Positions 42,906-53,017 are shown, numbered from the stretch's first letter. The stretch: 64,000 bases of DNA from Marinomonas posidonica_A (GCF_043643765.1 NZ_JBHZSP010000001.1:248001-312000); one strand, 5' to 3'. Notes: generated by a model not told the origin, from the letters alone. Made by a program: numbers and translations.

Positions 42906-44981
42906 TTATGCCTTTAATAAACGTAATCGGAAAACCAATTCTGCCGCATCATTATAACTTGCTTGCAATTTACCGTTCATGTCTTTGGCTAGGTTGGCGC
43001 TGATTGCCATACCCAAGCCCAAGCCTTTGCCAATGGGTTTGGTGGTGAAAAAGGGTTCGAATATATGTGCTAGTTTGTCTTTCTCAATACCAGGACCATT
43101 GTCTTTAAACTGCATTTCTATATAGCGATCATCGGAACTCAATGAAATGTCGATGGCAGGTGTGATGTTGGCCTCAGCACACGCTTGGATAGTGTTGCTG
43201 ATTAAATTTGAGAAGATCTGTTCGAGCCGGCTCGGCTCGGCTAAGACTAAGTCATTTCCATGGCTGTGTAATTGATGGGTGAGGTGGTGCGCTTCTTCAC
43301 CTAGGTGATGAAGTGCGCTTTGAAAGCATTGATTAATAGATGTCGGTGTCAGTTGTTCTGGACGGCGATAAGCAAAAACCTTTAATTCGCTGGTGAGTTT
43401 TTGCATTCTCACCACCAGTGATTCCAGGTCAGAGACAACCTTTAGTGCTTGTTCTGAGTCTTGTCGTTTTAGCAGTAATTCGGCGGTATAGGTGAGTGTA
43501 CGAATGCCTGTTAAGGGTTGATTCAACTCATGGGCGATGGCGGTAGACATCTGACCGATGGCTGCCAATTTTTCGGTTCGAAGAAGTTCTTTTTGTGCGG
43601 CTTGAAGGGCTTGGGTTCGTTCCAATACTCTGTCTTCCAGTCTAGCATTGGCTTCAAGTAAACTGAGTTCGGCTTTTTTACGTTTGCTGATGTTCAGTAG
43701 AGTGACCAGATAACCTAACGAGTGATCCCATTGCAAAGGGGAGACGGATAGTAACGCAGGAAACGTATTGCCATCATGCTTTTGTAGAATCACCTCTTGT
43801 TCGAGGAGGTCCTCATTGTTATGAATGTCACCGCTGCTCAGTGCACTTAGAAAGCGTCGCGCCGTTTGGTTTTCAGAGCGCTCCGGTAAAAACGTCATCA
43901 GATTGTGTGAGATAAGAAGGTGGTGTGCGCCAAAGTAACGTTTGCCCATTGGGTTAACAAAGGAAATGTGACCTTGGTTAGTGAGCAGCAGCAAGCCGAC
44001 ATGAGTGTTTTCGATGAGCACCCGTTGTTGTAAGACGCTGTTGGCTATGAGATGTTGGTTTTCTAACTTGGAAGCAATCTTCAGTGATCTTTCTCGTCGA
44101 TACAGCCAGAATACAAAGAGTAAAGTGAAAAAGCCTAAGCTCACCCAAGCCATGTTATGCGCTGTTTTTTGTATGTTGTTTAAGCTCGAAAGATAATGAA
44201 TTTGCCATTTTAAATCGTCCAGTAACACATCTTGTAATAAGTAGTGCTGATCGTTTAAACGATAGGTTTTGGCATTAGTGTGATCAAGAAATTGAATGGC
44301 TTTGGGGCTATTAAGCCAGTCGCTGGTGATGACGCGGTTAAGTTTGTTGGCGACAAACACCAGATCGTTTTGGTCTGTCATGACCACAAGATCATCCAGT
44401 AGGTTCCAACGTTCAATCAAATCATTGACATTGATTTTGACAGCAATGGCTCCGGACAGTTTGCCTGTTTGGCTGTAAACTGGTGCCAGAGCTAAATGTG
44501 CAGATTGGAACGCCGTTGGACTATAACCAGAAATAAGCAGGTATTCTCCCTGATATTCTTTTAAGGTGTCACTTAGATCAGCAAGATTAAAATAGTCTTC
44601 CAGCTTGAAGTTAAGAGATTGTTCGCTGGACAGCAGTTCCTCCCCTTTAGCGGATAGGATAAACCAGTCTTGGGTTTTAGAGACATGTGTTAAGTCTTCA
44701 AGTTGTCGCTGCATTTGTTGTTTTACAGTCTGCTCATTTGGGTCTTGCATGAAAGCCAGTAAGGTAGGATTGTCTGCTAAAGCATATGGGAGGATCTGAT
44801 AATTTTTGAGTTCATTGCGTAGTTCAATGACATAGTCCAGCAGTCTGTCTTGGCCCTCGTTATGCTTTTCGATAATGAGAACCTGATAGGCTAACTTGTT
44901 TACGATGAAAAACAGCAATACCATGCTAGCCAGTCCTAGGCTGACAAACAACAGTCTGTGTTTTTGAAATAATGCGATCAA
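42906..44981 (-). CDS. dctB: DctB-like membrane sensor histidine kinase
   Basis: 691 residues. TM1 at ~11-28, a periplasmic double-Cache-like sensor of ~245 residues and TM2 at ~278-295. A PAS domain follows at ~320-435 (LLLTNQGHISFVNPMGKRYF). HisKA has the phospho-His484 in AIAHELNQPLTGIRTL, and the HATPase has FSNLISNTIQACAEA, FKDNGPGIEKD and GKGLGLGMAIS. The layout fits DctB with an added PAS. It is upstream of and nearly overlaps the DctD-like gene. Confidence 0.9.
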   Translation of the reverse strand: MIALFQKHRLLFVSLGLASMVLLFFIVNKLAYQVLIIEKHNEGQDRLLDYVIELRNELKNYQILPYALADNPTLLAFMQDPNEQTVKQQMQRQLEDLTHVSKTQDWFILSAKGEELLSSEQSLNFKLEDYFNLADLSDTLKEYQGEYLLISGYSPTAFQSAHLALAPVYSQTGKLSGAIAVKINVNDLIERWNLLDDLVVMTDQNDLVFVANKLNRVITSDWLNSPKAIQFLDHTNAKTYRLNDQHYLLQDVLLDDLKWQIHYLSSLNNIQKTAHNMAWVSLGFFTLLFVFWLYRRERSLKIASKLENQHLIANSVLQQRVLIENTHVGLLLLTNQGHISFVNPMGKRYFGAHHLLISHNLMTFLPERSENQTARRFLSALSSGDIHNNEDLLEQEVILQKHDGNTFPALLSVSPLQWDHSLGYLVTLLNISKRKKAELSLLEANARLEDRVLERTQALQAAQKELLRTEKLAAIGQMSTAIAHELNQPLTGIRTLTYTAELLLKRQDSEQALKVVSDLESLVVRMQKLTSELKVFAYRRPEQLTPTSINQCFQSALHHLGEEAHHLTHQLHSHGNDLVLAEPSRLEQIFSNLISNTIQACAEANITPAIDISLSSDDRYIEMQFKDNGPGIEKDKLAHIFEPFFTTKPIGKGLGLGMAISANLAKDMNGKLQASYNDAAELVFRLRLLKA

Positions 44982-45051
44982 GAAAAGGCTCTATTTGTTT
45001 TGGCGGTGATTTTTACCAGCACCTATCTTACTCAGGTTACCGTCAGTCGCG

Positions 45052-46002
45052 TTAGATAAGTGCCAAACTGCGTAACAAAGTAACGCCAATGCTGGTGGTA
45101 ATCAAGGACGCCAGTGTAGTGATAACAATGATATTCGCAGCAAGAGTGGAGTTGCCGTTCATCGCTCGCACCATGATATAACTGGCAGACGCACTGGGTG
45201 CGGAAGACATTAGGAAAAGAACCCCAAGTTCCATGTCTCGATAACCCAGTAGATAGCCACCGAATGTCAGTATCACAGGAATAAATATGAGTTTTCCGAT
45301 AGAGGAAAGTACAGCGCCAAATAAATCCTTACGCATTGAACTAAAGCTTAATGATGCACCTGCACAGAGTAGTGCTAGCGGTAATGTCATTTGCGCAAAG
45401 TAGTCGCCGGCTTTGTGTAAGGTGGTCGGAAGGTGAAGTCCAAAAATGGAAAATACAAAGGCGGTAACAATGGCGATGATCAAGGGGTTTTTCATAATGC
45501 CCTTGAAGATGCCTTTTAAATTGGTATTGCCGCCAAGGCCGCGAGTTAAACCAATGACCGACAATATGTTGAATAGAACAGTGACGCCGCCCAAATATAC
45601 TGATGCTACGGCGAATACAGCATCGCCATAGGCATTGACGCAGTATGCTAAACCTATGATGCCCATGTTAGAACGAAACGCCCCTTGAACCAGTACGGCA
45701 CGCTCTGCTTTGTCTTTGATCCAGATCGGCATGATCAGTTCTAAGGCAAGGTAGGTGACAACCACAGCCAGCATGGCATAAATAACCAGTGAAAAGTCCG
45801 TTTCACTGGTTAAGCTGGTTTTTGAAATGCTGATAAAAAGTAGGGCGGGTAAGGTGACGTTGAACACCAGTTTAGACGCAGTATCGATAAAATTGTCATT
45901 GATGATGCGAACTCGATAGAGAATGATCCCCAATGCCAAGATTAAGAATATTGGCATAGTAATGGAAAACGAGAATGCCAATACGTCTAAAAAGTTGTTC
46001 AA
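45052..46002 (-). CDS. AEC-family (auxin efflux carrier type) permease
   Basis: 316 residues, ten hydrophobic segments. The typical halves start with ITMPIFLILALGIILYRVRI and, later, LPLALLCAGASLSF and FLMSSAPSASASYIMVRAMN. Family members export or import organic acids such as malate; the substrate is not predictable. It sits 35 bp after the BaeR-like regulator gene on the same strand, and 71 bp before the DctB gene. It could belong to either regulon. Confidence 0.9.
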   Translation of the reverse strand: MNNFLDVLAFSFSITMPIFLILALGIILYRVRIINDNFIDTASKLVFNVTLPALLFISISKTSLTSETDFSLVIYAMLAVVVTYLALELIMPIWIKDKAERAVLVQGAFRSNMGIIGLAYCVNAYGDAVFAVASVYLGGVTVLFNILSVIGLTRGLGGNTNLKGIFKGIMKNPLIIAIVTAFVFSIFGLHLPTTLHKAGDYFAQMTLPLALLCAGASLSFSSMRKDLFGAVLSSIGKLIFIPVILTFGGYLLGYRDMELGVLFLMSSAPSASASYIMVRAMNGNSTLAANIIVITTLASLITTSIGVTLLRSLALI

Positions 46003-46036
46003 CTTATGTCCCTTTTACTGGTTGTTTTGGTGAGGC

Positions 46037-46714
46037 TTAGTCGTTGTTTTCGAAACGATAACCCGCACCATACACAGAGTGAATGACATTAAGTTCAGGT
46101 GCCACGGCAGAGATTTTCTTACGCAATTTCTTAATGTGACTGTCGATAGTACGGTCACTCACCACGCGACTGTCGGCGTAGATGCTCTTCATAATGAGGT
46201 CACGGCCAAAAACGCGTCCAGGCTCTTTGATTAGTAACTGAAGCAATTGAAACTCGACTGTAGTTAGGTCGATCAGTTCGCCTTTGTAAGTCGCACGTAG
46301 GCGATCCACATCAAGATCAAATCCATCTGTGCGAGGCGATTCTTCTTGGTCAAGTTCAACGCGACGCAAGTTAGCTTTTACACGAGCAACGATTTCACGA
46401 GGGCTGAAAGGCTTACAAACGTAATCGTCAGCGCCCATTTCAAGGCCGATAAGACGGTCAATTTCTTCAGCTTTCGCTGTGACCATAATGATTGGAACAC
46501 CACTGAATTGACGTACTTGTTTACAGATTTCAACACCGTCTAGGCCTGGTAGCATGAGGTCAAGCAAAATCAGGTCAACCTGATTGTTTTTAATGTAATT
46601 TACCGCCACGTCGCCACGGTCAAGATGATGATGTTCGTAACCTGCTTGTTCTAGGTAAGCTCCCATCAACTCCGCTAATTTTGGTTCATCTTCAATAATC
46701 AGAATTTTGCTCAT
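46037..46714 (-). CDS. baeR: BaeR-like OmpR-family response regulator
   Basis: 225 residues: receiver with Asp52 (LILLDLMLPGLDG), VTAKAEEIDRLIGLEMGADD and the CKPFSPREIVARVKANLRR stretch very like BaeR. The winged helix is C-terminal (IDLTTVEFQLLQLLIKEPGR, SDRTIDSHIKKLRKKI, YGAGYRFE). BaeR responds to envelope stress and activates efflux genes in E. coli. It lies 18 bp after the kinase gene. Confidence 0.88.
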   Translation of the reverse strand: MSKILIIEDEPKLAELMGAYLEQAGYEHHHLDRGDVAVNYIKNNQVDLILLDLMLPGLDGVEICKQVRQFSGVPIIMVTAKAEEIDRLIGLEMGADDYVCKPFSPREIVARVKANLRRVELDQEESPRTDGFDLDVDRLRATYKGELIDLTTVEFQLLQLLIKEPGRVFGRDLIMKSIYADSRVVSDRTIDSHIKKLRKKISAVAPELNVIHSVYGAGYRFENND

Positions 46715-46732
46715 AATGTTACTCGTTCCATA

Positions 46733-48139
46733 TCAGTTTAAAGGGAGTTCTATTTTTATGCCTAAACCGCCAATTGGAGAATGGTAGGCGTTAATTTTAC
46801 CTTGATGGCCATTTACAATGTTGGTGCAAATAGCAAGACCTAAACCGCGCCCGCCAGTGGCTCTATTACGTGAATTTTCGATGCGATAGAATTGTTCGAA
46901 GATCCGTTCTTTTTCTTCTTCGCTTACGCCTGGCGCACTGTCTTCAAATAGGATAACGGCTTTCTTGCTTTGTTTCGATAGACTTACCTTCAATTTTCCT
47001 GGGGCATTTGTGTATTTTAGTGCGTTATTGATTAAATTTGAGAAAAGTTGGTGCAAACGATCGGCATCGCCTGTCAATGTAATGGGGGTATTTTCTAAAT
47101 CTTCAAATTCAATGTCTAGTCCAGCTTCATTGAATGGCAAGGTCATGGCTTGCACAGCTTGCTCAACGATGTCGTTCAGTTCTAGTTCTTCCATATCATA
47201 ATTTAGACTGCCCATATCGTGCATAGACAGCTGGTTTAGATCATCAATTAAACGAGTTATGTGTATGGTTTCATGTTGCAACGATGCCAAACTTTCTGGA
47301 GTTACTTTAATGATGCCATCTTGCATCGCCTCGATTTCACCGCGTAAAATTGCGACTGGTGTTCTGAGTTCGTGAGCCGTATCGGCTACCCAGCGTTTGC
47401 GAGCTTCACGGGTATTTTCTAAGGTGCAAGCTAAGTGGTTAAAGTCGCAACTTAGGTCCGCTAATTCGTCGGTACCTTTTACTTCAATACGTGTATCAAA
47501 TTGCCCAGCGGCGAGTTTTTTGGTTGCCATGCGCATAGAACACAAAGGACGACTCAACCATTGTGCTAAAGGCCATGTGAGCAAGGCGGCAATAGCCAGC
47601 ATGAAAGCAGAAATTAACAAGAAAGCTTCGCCTTGTTGTTTAACAAAACGCAGAGTTTGATCTTGAACCAGCTCACGTATGGATCTCAATCCCACATAAC
47701 CAACCACTCTGTCATCGACTTTTACCGCGTGCGTTTCTGCGCTGGCAAAAGGTGTGGAACCGATGATAGGACGTTTCTGTAGATCAAACAGTAAAAAACG
47801 TTGGCGATAATATTGTGATGGATAAATAAGGTCCAAATTGGGGGTGCTTGGCGGCGGCACAAGGTCGCGTAGGTTTTCCAATTTGGCTTTATGCCACTCT
47901 CTTTCCATACGACTTTCTTGTACCAAGAAATACCAATCATCATAGTAGATGTATAGGTTGGCTGTACGGTTGGCCATTTGCTCTAGGAAATCTCGGTCTC
48001 GTTCTGTTGCATAGGAAACAAAGCCTCGATCGAAACTCCACTGAAACACTTGCCACATGGAAACAATCAATAAAATGTTACTAAGAACAAAAACGGCAAA
48101 GAGCTTGTGTCGAATCTTTAAGCCTTTAAATGCAGTCAT
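46733..48139 (-). CDS. baeS: BaeS-like sensor histidine kinase
   Basis: 468 residues. TM helices at ~12-33 and ~170-192 enclose a ~135-residue periplasmic sensor. A HAMP domain follows at ~190-245, then HisKA with His256 (ADTAHELRTPVAILRGEIEA). The HATPase has FSNLINNALKYTNA, LFEDSAPGVSEEEKERIF and GRGLGLAICTNIVNGHQGKI. Paired with the BaeR-like gene. The periplasmic domain is longer than in E. coli BaeS, so the signal may differ. Confidence 0.88.
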   Translation of the reverse strand: MTAFKGLKIRHKLFAVFVLSNILLIVSMWQVFQWSFDRGFVSYATERDRDFLEQMANRTANLYIYYDDWYFLVQESRMEREWHKAKLENLRDLVPPPSTPNLDLIYPSQYYRQRFLLFDLQKRPIIGSTPFASAETHAVKVDDRVVGYVGLRSIRELVQDQTLRFVKQQGEAFLLISAFMLAIAALLTWPLAQWLSRPLCSMRMATKKLAAGQFDTRIEVKGTDELADLSCDFNHLACTLENTREARKRWVADTAHELRTPVAILRGEIEAMQDGIIKVTPESLASLQHETIHITRLIDDLNQLSMHDMGSLNYDMEELELNDIVEQAVQAMTLPFNEAGLDIEFEDLENTPITLTGDADRLHQLFSNLINNALKYTNAPGKLKVSLSKQSKKAVILFEDSAPGVSEEEKERIFEQFYRIENSRNRATGGRGLGLAICTNIVNGHQGKINAYHSPIGGLGIKIELPLN

Positions 48140-48374
48140 GGTTGAGCTTGAATTCCTATTTATTATCCAGCAAAGCGTCGCAGGAAATGGGTGAAGACGA
48201 TATGAGAACGGGTCTTATATCAAGCTAATATTTTATAAATACGCTAATCGTATGTTTACTATACAGTTTCTTAGCAAAACTTGGCTACTTGTCAGACGTG
48301 TAAATAATGAGGATTTCCATTCTGCCACTAGCTTTAGTATTATGCGCAAAAATTATTCTAATAGAGTTACGATA

Positions 48375-49268
48375 ATGCCCAAATTACCTGCTGTTCGAGC
48401 AGTCATTTCCCTTTCTTTGATCGTGTTAAATACCTTGTTTTGTTTCTTGCCGGTGATGTTTTTGGCAATCCTGAAGTGTCTTTTACCAATCGCGTCGATT
48501 CGAGCCCGTTTGAATTTATTATTAGATCACATTGCGACCTTTTGGATTGGGGTAAATAACGTCAATCAACGTTATTTAGGTCGATCTCACATTACGGTGT
48601 CAGGGCAGCAAACCTTGCTCGAAAAAGACTGGTATATGCTAATTGCTAACCATCAATCATGGGTGGATATCTTGGTCTTACAGCGTTTGTTTAATCGTCG
48701 TATTCCCTTTATTAAATTCTTTCTAAAGAAAGAATTGATCTGGGTGCCTTTTATCGGGTTGGCATGGTGGGCATTAGAGTTTCCTTTTATGAAGCGCTAT
48801 AGCCCGGCATTGTTAAAGAAGCGTCCGGATTTAAAAGGCAAAGACATTGAAGTAACAAAAAAAGCGTGTGAAAAATTTCAGCATTTTCCAGTGTCCATCA
48901 TGAATTTCCTAGAAGGAACACGTTTCACCGCCGAGAAACATCAGCAACAAAACAGTCCGTTTAAGCATTTGTTGTCACCTAAAGCGGGTGGTTTGTCGTT
49001 TGCATTAAATGCAATGGATGGCAAGTTGCACCAATTAATTGATGTGACCATTGTTTATCCCAACGGAGCTCCGAGCTTTTTTCAGTATCTGTCAGGTAAG
49101 GTTAAAGAGATTAAGGTGCACGTTCGTACCATGCCAATCGATTTGAACTTACTGGGTGACTACCAGAATGATGCTGACTATCGGCACCATTTTCAGCAAT
49201 GGGTTAATGCATTGTGGTTGCAAAAAGATAAGCAATTTGACGACTTGCTAACGCCTAGCAAGTCGTAA
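48375..49268 (+). CDS. 1-acyl-sn-glycerol-3-phosphate acyltransferase (YihG-like)
   Basis: 297 residues from ATG 48375. An upstream in-frame ATG at 48252 would add 41 residues without membrane or family features. An N-terminal membrane segment (about 10-35) precedes the PlsC motifs HQSWVD (HX4D), the KKELIWVPFIGLAWWALEFP membrane stretch, FLEGTRFT (FPEGTR-like) and VYPNG. It acylates lysophosphatidic acid at the inner membrane. YihG-type paralogues act beside PlsC and can affect motility in E. coli. Confidence 0.88.
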   Translation: MPKLPAVRAVISLSLIVLNTLFCFLPVMFLAILKCLLPIASIRARLNLLLDHIATFWIGVNNVNQRYLGRSHITVSGQQTLLEKDWYMLIANHQSWVDILVLQRLFNRRIPFIKFFLKKELIWVPFIGLAWWALEFPFMKRYSPALLKKRPDLKGKDIEVTKKACEKFQHFPVSIMNFLEGTRFTAEKHQQQNSPFKHLLSPKAGGLSFALNAMDGKLHQLIDVTIVYPNGAPSFFQYLSGKVKEIKVHVRTMPIDLNLLGDYQNDADYRHHFQQWVNALWLQKDKQFDDLLTPSKS

Positions 49269-49394
49269 GTGATTCTGACTCGATGACCGATTAACCTCCA
49301 TAGAGTGAGTGTTTTATCCTGTTATTGGAGTTCCTTCTTCTGGTGGTACGAGTTAGAATCTTTCTTTTAAATGGGTAATCAATAGGAATAAGTA

Positions 49395-50111
49395 ATGGGC
49401 AGAGCCTTTCAGAATCGCAAAGAGTCCATGGCAAAAACTTCTGACCAAAAAGCCAAGGTTTACAGTAAATACGGCCGTGAAATTTATGTTTGTGCCAAGT
49501 CCGGTGGTATTGATCCAAATGGCAACCTTGCGTTGCGTTCATTGATTGATCGCGCGAAAAAAGATCAGGTGCCAACCCACGTTATCGATAAAGCAATTGA
49601 TAAGGCCAAAGGTGGCGGCGGAGAAGATTTTGATACGGCGCGATATGAAGGCTTTGGTCCGGGCAACACCATGGTCATTGTGGACTGTCTTTCAGATAAC
49701 CCAAACCGTACTTTCGGTGACGTGCGCACTTGCTTTAACAAGGTGAAGTGTAAGATTGGTGGTCAGGGCAGTGTGAGCCACATGTTTGACCACAGCGCCA
49801 TCTTTGTCTTCAACGGTGATGATGAAGAAGCCGTGCTGGAAGCTTTGATGATGGCTGACGTAGATGTGACCGACATCGAATTGGAAGATGGTAAAGTCAC
49901 CGTATTTGCGCCAAACACAGAATACGCTAAAGCAAAGAGCGCTTTAACAGATGCGTTTGGCGAGATTGAATTTGACGTCGACGAAATTCAATTCGTGGCG
50001 CAAAACATGACGGAAATCTCAGGCGAAGAGGTTGAGCAGTTCGATCGTTTCCTAGATTTGTTGAATGACTTAGACGATGTTCAGCGTGTTTATCATAACG
50101 CAGAATATTAA
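49395..50111 (+). CDS. YebC/PmpR-family protein (YeeN subtype)
   Basis: 238 residues: MGRAFQNRKESMAKTSDQKA, then KVYSKYGREIYVCAKSGGID, AIDKAKGGGGEDFD and EGFGPGNTMVIVDCLSDNPN. The family includes DNA-binding regulators (PmpR) and, for YebC proper, factors that relieve ribosome stalling. The MGRAFQ/YEVGCG-less N-terminus and the absence of ruvC downstream point to the YeeN-like subtype. A terminator follows. Confidence 0.92.
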   Translation: MGRAFQNRKESMAKTSDQKAKVYSKYGREIYVCAKSGGIDPNGNLALRSLIDRAKKDQVPTHVIDKAIDKAKGGGGEDFDTARYEGFGPGNTMVIVDCLSDNPNRTFGDVRTCFNKVKCKIGGQGSVSHMFDHSAIFVFNGDDEEAVLEALMMADVDVTDIELEDGKVTVFAPNTEYAKAKSALTDAFGEIEFDVDEIQFVAQNMTEISGEEVEQFDRFLDLLNDLDDVQRVYHNAEY

Positions 50112-50118
50112 CTGATTA

Positions 50119-50152
50119 GGCACCTTGCTTCTTTAGTGAGGTGCCAGTTTTT
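50119..50152 (+). terminator. Rho-independent terminator after the YebC-family gene
   Basis: Arms GGCACCT (50119-50125) and AGGTGCC (50139-50145), then T5. Confidence 0.85.
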
Positions 50153-50174
50153 CCTGTATTGGCTGGAGACACCA

Positions 50175-50372
50175 ATGGATCATCATGAAAATAAGGTGCC
50201 ATCCCCGTGCGTCAATGTTTGTTTTCTAAATGAAGACGATGTATGTGTTGGTTGTTATCGTACTGGTCATGAAATTAGTCAATGGGGGCGAATGGACGTC
50301 GCGTCTCAGCAAGCGGTGATGGAAAAGGTGCGCGAGCGAGAAGCGGCCAGCCAATTTGTCAGTCAATCCTAA
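50175..50372 (+). CDS. DUF1289-family small cysteine-rich protein
   Basis: 65 residues from ATG 50175 (GGAGA upstream). The family signature SPCVNVCFLNEDDVCVGCYR contains four Cys that probably bind a metal or Fe-S centre; the following ISQWGRM is also conserved. Function unknown; common in proteobacteria. Confidence 0.88.
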   Translation: MDHHENKVPSPCVNVCFLNEDDVCVGCYRTGHEISQWGRMDVASQQAVMEKVREREAASQFVSQS

Positions 50373-50389
50373 CCACACTTTCTTAATGA

Positions 50390-51616
50390 TTATTCCTGTT
50401 TGTTTTTCAACTCAATCCATTGCGACATATATTGCGTGCTCTTTAGGCTGTGATGTCTGAGCATTAAGCCTAAGAAATGTTGCTGGCGAAGTGGGTTTTT
50501 GAGCTGTATTTGCCGCGTCAATCGATTGATTAATTTGCTTTCCCATTCACTGGCTTGATAGCGAGCTTGTAAGATCTGCAAACCATTTTTCTGCATCAGT
50601 TGCCAGCTTTGTTGGTCTTCATAGAGTGACACGGCGGCTTGAATAAACTCATCCATATCATCTGTAATGATGCCGTTCCAAGGCCATTCACCATGCATGG
50701 ATTCAGCGCCAGTAGGAGTGGTAATGCTCGGGGTTCCGACTTCCATGGCTTCGACTAATTTACCTTTAATACCTGCACCAAAGCGCAACGGTGCTAAGCA
50801 GATCCGAGCGTTTGCCATCACTTTTTTGGCGTCTTCTGCCCACCCTTTGATATGAAATCCTTGTTTAGGGTTATGCAGTTGGGTGGCTTTAGGGGGAGGG
50901 TAAGCACCGTAAATATGCAGTTCAGCATGTGGTAGCCTTTGACGTATCTTCGGCCAAATTTCTGTTTTTAATTGCAGTACCGCATCCCAATTTGGCGCGT
51001 GGCGAAAATTGCCTATGCTGATGAAGTGTTGGCGTTGGTCAAATGCAACGAGTTCTTCGACTTCAGTTGGTGTGTCCAGCATAAATGGCAAATGCATTAG
51101 GTGCGTCTCAGGTACATGAAACTTGTCTTTTAATAGCTGGGTTTCAAACTCCGAAATCATCAGAGTTAAATCACAACGGTGTATGGCAGCGATTTCTCGT
51201 ATGCCTTGTTCGCTGTATAGATCGGTTAGTTGGAATTCACGTTGTGCTTTCAGTGCATTGTGTCGGGCTTGTCTGAGTGAATGCAGATCTTCTGTGTTTA
51301 GCACGCGCAGTGACTCTGGGCTGAATTTTTCTACACGCCAGCCAAATTGTTCTTCCATCATGAATCGATCGAAGATGACAATGTCTGGTTTTTTGTCAGC
51401 TATGTAGTGGTCAAAAGTGTCACTGTTGAGTTCGATTTGGTCTTGTTGGATGTTGAGTAGGCTGAGGTCGGCCATGTGGTCACTGAGTTGTGCAGGGCTA
51501 GCAAAGGTAATGTGCCACGCTTGATTGTAGAAGCTCTGCAGTAATTGCATCATGCGACTGCCTGCGGCAGAGGAGTTGGGTTCTGGCCAAACATAGCCAA
51601 TCACTAATACTTGCAC
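50390..51616 (-). CDS. Glycosyltransferase (GT4-like, GT-B fold)
   Basis: 408 residues: MQVLVIGYVWPEPNSSAAGS at the N-terminus; the acceptor domain includes IVIFDRFMMEEQFGW. The donor-binding domain includes FISIGNFRHAPNWDAV, LHIYGAYPP, FHIKGWAEDAKKVMANARIC, then GAGIKGKLVEAMEVGTPSIT, the usual nucleotide-sugar pocket. Acceptor and sugar are unknown. It is a lone gene, not in a polysaccharide cluster. Confidence 0.85.
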   Translation of the reverse strand: MQVLVIGYVWPEPNSSAAGSRMMQLLQSFYNQAWHITFASPAQLSDHMADLSLLNIQQDQIELNSDTFDHYIADKKPDIVIFDRFMMEEQFGWRVEKFSPESLRVLNTEDLHSLRQARHNALKAQREFQLTDLYSEQGIREIAAIHRCDLTLMISEFETQLLKDKFHVPETHLMHLPFMLDTPTEVEELVAFDQRQHFISIGNFRHAPNWDAVLQLKTEIWPKIRQRLPHAELHIYGAYPPPKATQLHNPKQGFHIKGWAEDAKKVMANARICLAPLRFGAGIKGKLVEAMEVGTPSITTPTGAESMHGEWPWNGIITDDMDEFIQAAVSLYEDQQSWQLMQKNGLQILQARYQASEWESKLINRLTRQIQLKNPLRQQHFLGLMLRHHSLKSTQYMSQWIELKNKQE

Positions 51617-51784
51617 TTGAATCTCTTCAATGTCGACGGAGGAAGTTTTTGATTCTGTATTTAAACGAGAATCAGGACATATTGTTTCGGCTATTGTATC
51701 ATGGCGGTCACATTTGTGTTGCCTGTCTCATTTGAAGGGATTGTCAGGCAAGACGTAAGCAAAACATGATGTTGAGAAAATACT

Positions 51785-52987
51785 ATGATCATTAAACCAA
51801 AAATTCGTGGATTTATTTGTACAACGACTCATCCAGTGGGCTGTGAGCAAAATGTAAGAGAGCAGATTGCGCTTACAAAGAAAAATGGCGCTATTGAAAA
51901 TGGCCCCAAAAAAGTACTCGTGATTGGTTCTTCTAGTGGTTATGGTCTTTCTTCACGTATTGCTGCAGCGTTTGGATCAGGCGCCGCCACTATTGGTGTG
52001 TTCTTTGAAAAACCAGGAACAGAGAAAAAGCCAGGCACAGCCGGTTGGTACAATGCAGCAGCATTCGATAAAGCAGCGAAAGAAGAAGGCCTGTATGCGA
52101 AAAGCATCAATGGCGATGCATTCTCTAACGAAGCCCGTGACAAAGTGATTGAGTTGATCAAGGAAGACCTTGGTCAAATTGATATGGTGGTTTACTCATT
52201 GGCGTCGCCAGTTCGTAAATTACCTGAAACAGGCGAAGTGGTTCGTTCTGTATTGAAGCCGATTGGTCAGCCATACCGTTCTACTGCCATTGATACCAAC
52301 AAAGATGTTATAATTGAAGCGGAAATTGAGCCGGCAACCGAAGAAGAGATCGCAGCAACCACTACCGTAATGGGTGGTGAAGATTGGGAGTTGTGGATGT
52401 CTTCGCTTCAGGAAGCGGGCGTATTAGCAGAAGGTGTTCGCACTGTTGCTTATTCTTACATTGGTTCTGATATCACTTGGCCTATCTACTGGCATGGTGC
52501 TCTAGGTAAAGCGAAAGAAGATTTGGATCGTGCTTCTGCTGCCATCAACACACAATTGTCTGCATTGAAAGGCGGGGCAAATGTGGCGGTTCTTAAGTCT
52601 GTGGTCACTCAAGCGTCTTCCGCAATCCCAGTTATGCCATTGTATCTAGCGATGGTGTTCAAAGTGATGCGTGAAAAAGGTCTTCATGAAGGTTGTATGG
52701 ATCAGATCTATCGTATGTTTGCAGAGCGTTTGTTTAATAACCATAACCCTGCAGAGCTTACAGATGATGCCAATCGTCTGCGTTTGGATGATTGGGAATT
52801 GCGAGATGACGTGCAGCAAGCTTGTCGTGACCTTTGGCCACAAGTGAATGATGAGAACTTATTTGCGAAAACGGATTACCAACTTTACAAAGACGAATTC
52901 TTGAAGTTGTTTGGTTTTGGTATCGACGGTGTGGATTATGAAGCGGATGTGAATCCGGTAGCGGATTTTGAGGTGATTACCCTGTAA
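51785..52987 (+). CDS. fabV: FabV, NADH-dependent trans-2-enoyl-ACP/CoA reductase
   Basis: 400 residues. N-terminal MIIKPKIRGFICTTTHPVGC; the cofactor loop is VIGSSSGYGLSSRIAAAFGS, with the acidic residue in VFFEKPGTE. The catalytic Tyr-x8-Lys is in WPIYWHGALGKAK. It carries out the last step of fatty-acid elongation and, unlike FabI, is naturally insensitive to triclosan in known members. Strong terminator downstream. Confidence 0.97.
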   Translation: MIIKPKIRGFICTTTHPVGCEQNVREQIALTKKNGAIENGPKKVLVIGSSSGYGLSSRIAAAFGSGAATIGVFFEKPGTEKKPGTAGWYNAAAFDKAAKEEGLYAKSINGDAFSNEARDKVIELIKEDLGQIDMVVYSLASPVRKLPETGEVVRSVLKPIGQPYRSTAIDTNKDVIIEAEIEPATEEEIAATTTVMGGEDWELWMSSLQEAGVLAEGVRTVAYSYIGSDITWPIYWHGALGKAKEDLDRASAAINTQLSALKGGANVAVLKSVVTQASSAIPVMPLYLAMVFKVMREKGLHEGCMDQIYRMFAERLFNNHNPAELTDDANRLRLDDWELRDDVQQACRDLWPQVNDENLFAKTDYQLYKDEFLKLFGFGIDGVDYEADVNPVADFEVITL

Positions 52988-53017
52988 TCGACTCAAGCTA
53001 TTGAGAGGCGTTCCGAT

